DNA of 34,785 bases from Brachionus koreanus (lineage: Eukaryota > Rotifera > Eurotatoria > Ploima > Brachionidae). The first letter of the stretch is position 1; the number at the start of each line of letters is the position of its first letter. The notes under the pieces are model-generated. The model was given only the letters and a program-made list of their open reading frames with translations. It searched no databases and was not told the DNA's origin. This document shows positions 1 through 9,280 of the stretch, piece after piece. Made by a program: the position numbers and the translations under genes. The stretch lies in assembly GCA_016987375.1 (NCBI GenBank), contig PJRA01000005.1, positions 642,021 through 676,805 of the forward strand, read 5' to 3'.

Positions 1-40
1 AACCAAAGCGTTAGTACAAGCAGCTAAACTATTAGCACAG
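1..40 (+). CDS. possible 3' end of an exon cut by the window edge
   Basis: Frame 2 reads a short alanine- and leucine-rich helix-like peptide (TKALVQAAKLLAQ) that ends exactly at a good splice donor, CAG|GTAAAC at 38-46. The other two frames have stops. The composition recalls the helical rods of talin- or vinculin-type proteins, but 13 residues cannot establish a family. No matching downstream exon was recognised on the plus strand in this window. If real, the gene would overlap or interleave with the calsyntenin gene on the other strand. It could also be a chance open stretch. Confidence 0.3.
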
Positions 41-1195
41 GTAAACCATTCCTATCATTTTTTATTTTTCATTCAATCATTTAATTTAATTTCCTTAAAA
101 TAGCTTCAGATTCTAATCCTAATACCTAATTCTACTGTAGTTTTAACTATTCAATTTTTCTACTTAATTCTTTTTTTTTTTAATTTTTTATGCTATTTAT
201 TCAAATCATTTTGCTAAAATTCACAGCTAAATTTAAAATTCAGCTTTAATCTAACCAAACATTCTCTCAAAACAAAAATATTTTCATGTGTCTGAAAGAA
301 AGGACTAAGTCTCCATTCCAACCAGCCAAGGCTCTGCCTAAATTATATTTTAAATAAAAATAAATTTAATTTAATTTAAAAGAAATATTTATATAAAAAG
401 TTATTCACAGATATAGTAATGTAAACGGTGGTGTATGTCATCAATTGTGTCATTTATATTTATTCAATTAACTAAACTAAAGGAAATCAAATCTTGCACT
501 TTTTTGCAGTCTAGTTTTTTTTAAATATATTATTTTTAGTAAATTTTAATTTATCAAAAAAGAAAGAATTTTTGTTATATCTGTATTTGAATTTCACAAT
601 AGTTATTTTGTGCCTTTTTTAAATTTTCTTAATTGTCTGTTTTTAGACTTAGATATTTGGGTAAAGATATTCTATCTTGATGTTAAATCTTCTAAAAAAT
701 AACATTAAAATTTATTAAATAACTATAAATAGCAGCATTTATTAGACATTTTAAATAATACCACAATATTAATCTGATCAATTTCTGCTATTTTTAGCCA
801 CACTATTTGCTGCTTCAAGCACAGACATAAATTTGATTACATGATCAGCTAGACTTATAGTCATGAACCAAACGAGAAAATAAATAAATCAATATTTAAA
901 TTATCCAAATTGATATTTTTCAAGACTGTTTTATATAATAATAATACCTTAGTTGATCGTAAAGCATTAACTTGAGTATAAAAATTTAAACTCAAGTGCT
1001 ATTTTAATTTATTATTAAGCAATCGATAAATTATTATTATTATTATAAAATAATTATCGAATATCTAAAATAAAAATCAATTGAAAAAAATATTTGACTA
1101 AAACATTGAAATCTAATTAATTTGAGAAAAATCTGAGTGTAAATTTATTAATTAGAACCAAAAGAAACATTTGAAAAAAAAAAAAAAAAAGTTAC
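41..1195. other. non-coding AT-rich DNA, inside calsyntenin intron 3
   Basis: No coding exon is visible on either strand. The stretch lies between the exon-3 donor of calsyntenin (minus strand, 1195) and the left edge. It holds a LINE 3'-tail stub (289-372), a short (ATT)n run near 1033-1048 and many A/T homopolymers. The next calsyntenin exon was looked for on the minus strand and not found, so the intron probably exceeds 1.15 kb. Confidence 0.6.
289..372 (+). repeat. LINE 3'-tail stub, copy A
   Basis: This is the most diverged of three related plus-strand sequences (also 6279-6358 and 8456-8530). They share the order CTGAAA-GAA-GGACT-(T/A)GT-CCATTC, an AGCC core, then CAAATTAT or TAAATTAT followed by an AAATAAA-rich tail. 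The 8456 copy directly follows a degenerate reverse-transcriptase tail, which identifies the family as the 3' end of a non-LTR retrotransposon. Copy A is therefore a severely 5'-truncated insertion. Confidence 0.5.
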
Positions 1196-1721
1196 TTTTT
1201 TGATGGGAGTGATGGAGTGCTACAGTCATGGGCTTGAATCAAAAATTCGTACTCTTTTCTCTTGTTACAGTCCAAAAAAATGGTCTTGTGATCATCAATG
1301 GATTCTTTGCGCACTACTTCGATCACTGCCTCGCCAGTCAATTTGTCTTTGATATCAATTGTGAACGGAAAGTCTTCAGAAGTTGGCTTGAACACATGAT
1401 ATGAGCAAATTCCGTCTAAAATAAAATAAATAAAAAATAAAACATTTTTTTTGATTGATTTTTTTTACTAATAGATTCAATATTTTTGATTTGAAGATGA
1501 GGTTTCAAGTCTACGAGGACATTGCGCTCGCCAATTGTTCCTATGTAGCCAGCAGACTCATTTTCTATGTCTAAAATGGGAGCTTCACTCGAGCTAATAC
1601 CTTTAAAAATAAAATTAAAAAAAAAAATTTAAAAAAAAAAAAACAATTTACCATTTAGTGAAATAATGAGACCCAGGGCCAAAAACGTATGCCTAAAGTA
1701 TGACAAATTAATTTGCAACAT
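1196..1721 (-). CDS. CLSTN: calsyntenin, N-terminal three exons (partial)
   Basis: Calsyntenins are type I membrane proteins with two N-terminal cadherin repeats and an LNS-like domain. They act in secretory traffic and at synapses. Exon 1 (1721-1652) starts at ATG and encodes a signal peptide of about 23 residues with a hydrophobic core (FLALGLIISL). Exon 2 is 1600-1469 and exon 3 is 1415-1196. The introns are 51 and 53 nt with GT-AG ends, and the phases join cleanly into about 140 codons. The joined protein has the family's signature order: I-C-x-(Y/F)-x-(V/I), then PF, then KDK-TGEAVI, then LDC-x(3)-KEYEFLIQAHDC, which is cadherin repeat 1. Exon 3 ends at donor AA|GTAACT, and the rest lies beyond the left edge. 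The region between the signal peptide and the first Cys is diverged. Only the N-terminus is seen, so the paralogue cannot be named. Confidence 0.82.
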
Positions 1722-2958
1722 TTTGTATAATTAAACTATCTAAATGAGGAAAATAATTATTTTTTTTCTTTGCCAAAGTAACTAAATCGATTTTAGTCTA
1801 AGAAGAAAAGGTTTAAATTTATAAGCATAATGATTACACTTAGTTTCAAGTATTTTTATTGATTTTCGAACTTATGTGTGCTGCTTTGGCTCAAAAATTG
1901 CCAGTAGTCAAGCAAAAATGCTGCAATGTTGTTAAAGCTTGATTCTTCAAATTTTGCAAATAGAAAATAACAAAAAAAAATCTTTTTTAGAAGGATAAAA
2001 TATTTAATTTCCTTTTGTTTGCATGGAAGTAACATCGATTTTTGCAACCAGAATATATCGTCAACATAATTTATTATTATACGCCATAAGATATCGATTT
2101 TTGTCACTCAACAAGCATTATTAATTGGTCTATTAAAAATAAATATTCGAGACATTAAACATTGCTGATCATTTTAATCGATGAGTCAAATTAGGACCGC
2201 AATCAAATAAATCTATAAAATCAATTTTTAATCTCTAATGATCTCTATGCATTTTTTTTATCTAAACCCTTTTTTTAGTCTTTTTTTTTAAACATTTTAA
2301 TCTGAAAATTCTATTCTATTCTACAAAATTTGAAATTTTTATTTTATTTTGAAAAAAAAATATTCTGTTTAATAAATAAATTAAATCGATATTTTTAGGT
2401 GAAAAAAATGCTCTAATAAAATTGGAGAAAACTATAAAGGCTAAAATTTACTAATTTAAAGTATGTCAATTTCACTTTTTTTAGAGCAAAAATAAAAATT
2501 CGAAAAAGATCTAAGAATTTTTATTCAAAATGACTTGAAATAAACAAACCAAATCAAATATTGTGCCACTAGTGGAAATCATGTTTTGAGCTTAAAGTTT
2601 CAAGAAGTTGAACACTGTTTCACTAAGAATGCTTTACTAAACAATAGTAAGACTTCATCAAGAATTTCAATATTTGTTTCTTCAGAAAGATTTTTCAGAA
2701 AACGAGTGGGTACAAAGAAGAGCGACCAAGATCATTCCTTCACTTCGGAAATATGTTCAATTTAACTGAACTTAAAATTATGCACATGAGAGGTGATTTA
2801 ATTCAGTCATTTAAAAAATTAATGAATACGAAAGCATTAATTTTGAGAATGTTTTAAATTTTTCATTTAATTGGGGGTACAATTAGCAAATAAGAGTTTT
2901 TGATCAAATTACATTTTTTAAAAATGATCAAAACATTTTAATACCAAAAGCACCAAAA

Positions 2959-3010
2959 AATTTTTAAATCTTCGTATCTTTTGAATAGATTTTTCAAATG
3001 AATATATTTT
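2959..3010 (+). repeat. direct repeat, first copy (partner 3607-3657)
   Basis: The core CGTATCTTTTGAATAGATTT at 2974 recurs without change at 3622, and the match continues through TTTCAAAT. Flanking bases diverge after about 50 bp. The two copies lie about 650 bp apart in the same orientation. No ORF, terminal inverted repeat or target duplication was recognised around them. Confidence 0.6.
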
Positions 3011-3606
3011 ATTATAATTTTAATATTTTTGAATGAAAAAATGCTTGGTGCTTCCAGTATTACACATTTTTAAAAATTACAATCCTTTTTCAAATGTCTA
3101 AAAATAAAACTTTGAAATTTTACAAAAATTCAATGAAATTTAATTGCGCAAAAAATTTACTTTGCCATACAATTTGAGAAGGAAAAATAAGTGCACTGTT
3201 AGACAAGAAGTGAACAATTTCTTAACACAATGAACGCCCGTTGTTTTTTTTTGTTAAACCCCTTTTTGAAAAATTGAAACTTGAAAATTATCACATGCGA
3301 AATTTAGTTAGCTATAAATTTTAATTGTAATTTTTTAGAAAAAGAATAAATTTTCAAAGAATGTTAAATTTATCTTTATAGCTTCATTTGAAATTTTATC
3401 AGAAAAGTTAATATTTTGAATAGTTTACCTTTGCACATTATTAACTCCGTAACAATAAATAAATTTCTAAAATGATCTGCGCAAATGATTCAGAAAACAG
3501 ACCAATTTACCAAATTTAGTAAAATATACAAGTTTTTGAAAAATTCTCAAAAAATATGAACAAACTTGGTCAAATCTAAATCTTGATTTTTTTCTTAACA
3601 CTAAAA

Positions 3607-3657
3607 ATTTGTAAATCCTCGTATCTTTTGAATAGATTTTTCAAATAAATATATATT
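3607..3657 (+). repeat. direct repeat, second copy
   Basis: This is the partner of 2959-3010. It keeps the identical core of at least 27 bp, with single differences on either side (AAATCC for AAATCT, AAATAAAT for AAATGAAT). The pair could be ends of an old element or a local duplication. Confidence 0.6.
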
Positions 3658-5133
3658 TTTTGAATAATGTAGATTTTAAAATTTTCTTTTATAAAAAAAA
3701 ATTTATATTATTTTGTAAGATTAATATAATTTATTTTTAAATCTAATAATGCTTCTAGTCTTAATAAAAATTGTGTCTGATTATAAAATCCCAAATAATT
3801 TTGTATAGTTTTAATTAAAAAAAATCATTTTACTTATTTTACTTTTGACGCTTTATATCTGTAAAAAAAAATGATTAATTTTTTTTTATTTAAGCTTTAA
3901 GTAACTAATTTTTTAGTTAATTAAATAGTTTGGGGTGCCCTCATGCTGTGTTCAATAAAATATTTACTTTTTAGCAATTTGAAAAAACCTAATAACAGAG
4001 GTAACTATATTCCGAAACATAAACATCTTCAAGAAAAGATTAGACTACTGAGAAATTCTCAAATCGGTAAAATCTTTGGTCTAAGTCAAATTAGACTGTA
4101 TCACATCACCATACTTGCTACCATCAGTCAACTGTAACTAATTTTTGTTAGTCTAATTAAGCACACCATAATTACTGAAAATGTTTCTCTCATTGAATAC
4201 TTCCTTGCAAAAATGTGATTAAAATGAACAAAGCTTTTTTTAAAAAACTTAAAAATATAATTTTCATGTTTTATGATTCATTGAATTCTATTAATAAAAA
4301 CACTTTTCAATTACTAGCAAATGGCCTCTATTTGAGGAAATACGATAAAATAAACCTTTTTAAAATAATAAATGAATTTTAAAGAGTAAATTTAGTGAAA
4401 AGAATAGCTAATAGGCAGAAAACTTACGCTTGAATCCAATAAGCGCAAGCAAACTTTTTTTTTAATCGAAAAATATTTAAAATGGAATTATCTGAATTTA
4501 GAAATATTAAAATATTGAAAGCATTAGATATTGGAAGAGAGAATGGGATAGAATGGTAATAGAATGATCAAGAAAATAGCAATTCATTCGAAAATCATTT
4601 AATCGTTGGGTCTTTGGGAATTAGTGTCACTAAATAGACAAAGAGGAATTTATGAGCTTTTTTTAAGATAGAAAAAATGTTTTTAAATAAATGAATTTTG
4701 TCAAAAATATTTTAAAGTATATATATGAAAATGATTACTAATCTGGTCTTACTGTTTTATTTGTCGTTAATTATTTTAAAACCTAATTAAAATTTGATCA
4801 ATAATTTTTGACAAATTCTTTTGGGTATCAACTAAATCATTAAATGAACATTAAACACAGTTTGAATCATTTTAGCAATTAAGTAAAATTCTTAATTTTT
4901 TTAAAGCCCTTTTAAAAAATTTAAAATAAAAGCCTATGTGAAAATTTATGAATAGATATAAAATAGTTAACTAAAAGCCTTGCAATTTTTTATTTACCAA
5001 AAATCTAGAGAGGCAAAAATATCGATTTTTGAATGATGCCAAGGTCACTGAAAATTCAAACTATCAATAAAATTTTCAAGACTTATGTGAGTGTTTAGCA
5101 TTTTTTTGTTAATCAGTATTTGAAGGGCTGGTA

Positions 5134-5609
5134 ATTCCCAGTCAAAACATAGTTAATGATTGATCGATGAATTAGCAGAGACCATCGAAAAATCAATGAT
5201 TTTTTGATGTGACTTGTTTCGAAACAAACATTTTTTTAACTTTCGATGAACTCTGATTCTATGTTTGAATAATAACAAGAAAGCATATAGCGTTTAAAAA
5301 ACTGTTAAGCTATTTTTTGTCTCTTGTAAATAAGTAAGTTCAGATGATCTTGATCAAAAGCTCCTCGCATTTTTGAAAAACAAATTTGAATCAAATCTTC
5401 TTTTCTAATAATTAAATCAGTAACTTGCCTTTGAGACTAAATATAACCAGATAAATAACTCAGCTCCCTCTTTATGATTAAAATTTAAATATATGAAAAG
5501 TCAATGAATTTTTTATTTTTCATCAATGAAACATTGTGAATCTGCTCATCTCTCATCGATAACAAATCAATTTCATTGATGATACATCAAATTTTGATTG
5601 ACTGGGAAT
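5134..5609. mobile_element. possible MITE with short terminal inverted repeats
   Basis: ATTCCCAGTCAA at 5134-5145 is the exact reverse complement of TTGACTGGGAAT at 5598-5609, which bounds a 476-bp segment. The inside is rich in TCGATGA and ATCAATGA words on both strands, suggesting further imperfect self-complementarity near the ends. No transposase coding and no convincing target-site duplication are visible. The superfamily is unknown, and a chance 12-bp inverted match is possible. Confidence 0.3.
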
Positions 5610-6278
5610 GAGTGCAGCGTAACTCTCTCCTATGACGGTGACATGTGTCTACACATATATTTACAAAGCTTTTATTAGTGCAGAACTATGCACATACTTC
5701 TATTTGTTTCATCATGCTTTACTGTAATTGAAAATATTTTATTGCTTTAAATTTTTTAATTAAAAAAATTTGAGAATGAACTTAAAATTGCTTATAATTC
5801 AGTGTACCAAAAATCTAGAATCCCAAATTCAGTGTATCTAAAAAATTAAGATCTTGATCTTGAGACTTGATAATTTTAAATGAAATTTTTGCTTTAATGA
5901 CACAACAACAATTAATAACTTGAGCCTTAATAATAGTGCAACTAATTTAGGATTATTATTCAAACATTTTTTTATATATTCCATACTATTTACTAACAAT
6001 GTACAAAATTAGGTTTTCTAATAAAATCTAAAAATAAGTTTTTGACCTTTTTAAAATTTTAAGGTTTTTGGTGATTGAAAAAAAAAATGAATTTTTTCTT
6101 TTTGTCAAATGAGTTAATTAAAATTCTAAGAAAACAAGCCTAGCAAATTATAAATGATTTATTAATTAATTTTTATTTATAAAATTTGCTTGAAATTCTA
6201 GAACAAGCAATTTGTGCAAAAACAACTTATAGAAATTTAATGCTTTTGTGTTGCATAATACTTAAATCATATAGTTAA
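5610..6278. other. intergenic AT-rich DNA
   Basis: Nothing beyond homopolymer-rich sequence was recognised: no exon, no repeat partner in the window. Confidence 0.5.
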
Positions 6279-6358
6279 CTGAAAAGAAGAAGGACTTGGT
6301 CCATTCTATACAGCCTGTGGGTCACCCCCAAATTATTTAAATAAAAAAAAATATATAG
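6279..6358 (+). repeat. LINE 3'-tail stub, copy B
   Basis: It closely matches the 8456-8530 sequence: CTGAAAAGAAG, GGACTTGGT, CCATTCTATACAGCC, GGTCACC, CAAATTATTT and an AAATAAA tail. There is no reverse-transcriptase sequence upstream, so this is a 5'-truncated insertion carrying only the 3' untranslated end. Confidence 0.65.
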
Positions 6359-6528
6359 TTAACAGTTTTGAATTTTTTGTAATTGGTGCCATCTCTTAAC
6401 CTTTAGGCAATTGTATTCAATTGAGAAAAACTTTACTTGAATTTTTAATTTAGATTTATTTGTCTCAGCTTTTCTGACTGATTTTTTGATGAAAAAAATT
6501 TTATTTAAAATTTCAAAAATTTATTATT

Positions 6529-6558
6529 GTCTGTGTTTCTATTAGAAAAAACACAGAC
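6529..6558. repeat. short perfect hairpin
   Basis: GTCTGTGTTT (6529-6538) and AAACACAGAC (6549-6558) form a 10-bp perfect stem with a 10-nt loop, and imperfect pairing continues outward. It has no T-tract or gene context that would give it a role. Confidence 0.5.
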
Positions 6559-7016
6559 ATTTATTTCTACTCATAACTTAATAAAGCTTAAAATTTTGCC
6601 GATGGTGAACTATTTAATTAAGTGAGACAATCTAATCAATCCATTTTTTAAGATTTAGACTTTTGATTTAATATATTGATAATTTGGTATTATTTGCATT
6701 AGTAGGTGTTGTTGATGTAACATCAAAAAAAAAATAAAATTTCTTCTCTGCAAATCCACAATAATTTTTTTTAAAAAATTAATGAGTTAGTTTAAGAAAA
6801 TGCGTGTAATTAGAAAACAAATTAATTAATATGAATAAATTGGCATACCAATGAAGACAAAATATTTGTCAATTTGTTTTATTTCATCAATACTTTGGGA
6901 CCAATTTATCTTAATAATTAGTCAAATTTAATTTTTTATCTTAAATTTTCAAACACTTCTAAATCATTTTAGTTTAATTTTTGTTTATATATTAAATAAG
7001 ATACATTAGCAAGGAG

Positions 7017-7206
7017 GCTGAAAAAAAGGCTTTTTTGTCGTTCGGGTATGTCCCGGAAAATTCCCAAATTTATTTTTCAAATAAGATAAAAATATCCTAG
7101 CGGAATGAAAGGGGAAAGTAATTACTATTTGAGCAACAACAACTGCGGGTTTTGAACCCCCTACTTGCATGACTAACACACAAACATTCGGCTTTACGGA
7201 CTTTTT
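7017..7206 (-). mobile_element. tRNA-derived SINE-like element
   Basis: On the minus strand a perfect RNA polymerase III B-box, GGTTCAAAACC (7148-7158, read from the minus strand), sits in a GGGGG-TTCAAAA-CCCGC T-arm-like setting. It follows a tRNA-like GTTAGTCATGCAAGTAG stretch. The A-box region (near 7190-7205) is diverged. Downstream comes a non-tRNA body (TTGTTGTTGCTC, CTTTCCCC, then TTCCGGGACA near 7048-7060). The head/body design and higher GC than its surroundings fit a SINE. No second copy occurs in this window, and the 69-residue ORF across it is not protein-like. Confidence 0.5.
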
Positions 7207-7302
7207 TAAAGACAAAACTCAAAAAAAAATTTAAATACAAAATTATGTAATTTAAAAAAATTAATTATCAATAAATAGCTTACCAAAAGTTTCAACTGAT
7301 AC

Positions 7303-7430
7303 AAGGTTTATACCACCAAAATTTAGTCTGTGTAAAAACTCTGCAATTCAATTTTGATTTACTAACACATTTACTGTTTTGTACAATTGCAGAGTTTTTA
7401 AACAGACTAAATTTGGGTGATACATACCTG
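7303..7430. repeat. long palindrome / foldback element
   Basis: The left arm 7316-7348 and right arm 7385-7416 are reverse complements with very few mismatches (shared core AAATTTAGTCTGT ... AAAACTCTGCAATT). They are separated by a 36-nt spacer. Weaker complementarity extends outward to about 7303 and 7430 (AAGGTTTATACC against GGTATGTATCACC). Such compact self-complementary units are typical of foldback MITEs. No flanking duplication was identified. Confidence 0.65.
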
Positions 7431-7549
7431 GTAGGATAGGCTCCTCCCAAACTGGGTCACCTCATGGATAGCCTCCTACTTAACAAACCTAAGCAGAAAG
7501 TTACAATTAATGATCTTGAAACCTAATTGAAAAAAATTTAAGGTGGTGT

Positions 7550-8305
7550 TATTGATGAAGCAGATAATTGGTGTATAGACAAAAAAATGAAATTAAATAC
7601 CGAGAAATGTAATATTGTCTTCAGTCCTGGCACAGTAAAAGATCTACAACGACAGAATAGTAATATATATGAGCTTTAAAAGATGACTTGGAAAAACAAG
7701 AATTCTACGGTAAAATGAAAATAATTTTACTTTTTTAAATTTTCATATTTTTAGATTTTTTGTGCAATATTTAAGAAATTTTTTAATATTTTTTTGTTTA
7801 CCAAATAATTAGAGAGTTTATTTAATTTTCTGAAAAATTGAACAAAAAATCTAAAAATAAGAAAATTTAAAAATTTTAAATTATTTTCTTTTAACCGAAT
7901 TCTACAGATTAACTAGGCCATACACAAAAGATAAAATTCATGTAGGATTAAAACAAAATGGCCAACTTGCAACAAGATGTCTGAGGCAAAAATAGAAATC
8001 AAAACACACATGCTCGACTCAGAAAATTACCGGTGATCTACAAAAATGCGAAACCGAATTTTGAGACACATCAAGTTTTTCCCTGTGAAGACGAGAATTA
8101 CAAACATCCACAATATCTTAAAAATTGACATGGTTGCAACTAGAACCAAATTACTTTTAGACAAATTCCTCTTGAAGCGAGTAGAACATCAGCAATTAAT
8201 CAAAGATTTAGAATGCTATTCAACTAATACGTATGAACTAAACCCGAAATTTCGCTCACTTTATGAAGAATTTAAGAACGTGTTAAGTCAAAAGAGTAAT
8301 AACTG
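7550..8305 (+). pseudogene. non-LTR retrotransposon reverse transcriptase, C-terminal relic
   Basis: The first block (7555-7680) reads the post-catalytic RT segment: D-NWCIDKKMKLNTEKCNIVFSPG, the usual W/K-MKLN--KCN-V--FSPG motif of jockey-like elements. A stretch without readable frame follows (7680-8040), including two near-identical poly-A/T-rich patches. Then an open block, 8046-8306, encodes the C-terminal tail (RNRILRHIKFFPVKTRITNI, a short lysine-rich helix region, ending before TGA). The finger/palm part with the catalytic aspartates is absent. The element's 3' UTR and tail follow at 8456-8530. It is a 5'-truncated, internally damaged LINE copy. Confidence 0.7.
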
Positions 8306-8455
8306 ACCCTTTAAACTGCCAAATCACAAATTTTTTTAATTTTTTTTTCACTTTTTTTCGTTAAAAACTCTAATTATTTAATTTGTCAATATTTTTATTT
8401 TTTTTAGTGCATTTTACTCAAATTTGTACTTTTGATATTTATTTTTCAATAGCTA

Positions 8456-8530
8456 GGCTGAAAAGAAGGACTTGGTTCCATTCTGTATGGCCTTAGGTTT
8501 ACCTCAAATTATTTATTAAATAAATAAACT
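8456..8530 (+). repeat. LINE 3' end, copy C, linked to the 7550-8305 relic
   Basis: This lies 150 bp downstream of the RT tail stop and ends in ATTTATTAAATAAATAAA. It shares its core with stubs at 6279-6358 and 289-372, and so defines the 3' terminus of this LINE family. Confidence 0.6.
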
Positions 8531-8702
8531 CAAAATACCATCACAATAGATTCGACTTTTTAACTTTTTAAATAAACTAAGCTAAACTTATTGACTAAAA
8601 TAAAAACAATTTAGAATTATTTATTAATGAGTTAATGAATTAATTTTTGTCTCTATTTTTTTTATTTTAAAAATAAAAATTATTTGACAATATTTTTCTT
8701 TT

Positions 8703-9280
8703 TGGAACAGAATTGGAGAGAGCACGCATCCTTGTCTTACTCCTATATTTACTTTGAAGCTTTCAGACCTCTCCTTTTCCAGGTTTATACTACACTCGAA
8801 TTCTTCGTAGAAGAGTTTTATCAAGTGTTATCAGATGATCTTGTGTTGATAGCAAACACAGAAGCTAGAATAGACACCTCAAAACGCAAGATCTTTTGAA
8901 TAATGCTAAACCAACTGGACTTGAATTAAAGGGACCAAAACCAAAGCAATATGTATAAATACGGAACTTAACACCCCGACAAAGATCGACGGCACCCAAA
9001 AAAACAAATTCGGAATCAATAAGCCCATGCATAAAGAACAAAAGATTACGATGACTAGGATACATATACTCAGGATGGAAGAAAATCGAACAACAAAAAG
9101 AGCCATGAACAAATGAACACCCAAGGCAAGCGAAAAGTAGCAAAACCAGTAATGACTTGCTAACAATCATGAGAGAGTTCACTGAAATGAGAATGACATG
9201 GGGTGAAGCAAACATAAAGGCAAAAGATCAACTCGAGTGGATATCAAAAGTAATGACCCTTTGCTCCATGAAGAGCAAAA
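8703..9280 (+). mobile_element. 5'-inverted (twin-primed) LINE copy
   Basis: The left part (8824-8703) reads on the minus strand as RT motif B context: LIKLFYEEFECSI, then GVRQGCVLSPILF. The right part, from about 8833, reads on the plus strand as RT motif C (DDLVLIANTEA). It continues through LLNNAKPTGLEL, INTELNTPTKIDGT and the C-terminal tail (RMEENRTTKRAM, GKRKVAKPVMT, then MRMTWGEANIKAKDQLEW ... VMTLCSM) to about 9276. In an intact element motif B lies just before motif C on one strand. Here the upstream segment is inverted and abuts the downstream segment, with its 5'-most base at the junction (8825-8832). That is the arrangement produced by twin priming. Frameshifts show the copy is dead. 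The protein resembles the LINE clade often misannotated as craniofacial development protein 2-like. Confidence 0.75.

Larger units (their letters stand above)
1722..5133. other. intergenic AT-rich DNA
   Basis: No exon or RNA gene is supported. Short ORFs such as 3943-4137 (+) and 1856-2107 (-) show no family signature, no initiation context and no splice partners, and look like chance. A 50-bp direct repeat (2959-3010 and 3607-3657) is the only clear internal structure. Slightly richer patches near 2570-2780 and 4590-4640 may be old transposon debris that I could not assign. Confidence 0.5.

Noticed and set aside
8865..9215. Minus-strand hydrophobic ORFs of 116 and 86 codons
   Set aside because: The plus strand reads a LINE RT tail with recognisable motifs. 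The minus frames have no start context and only look membrane-like because of antisense codons.
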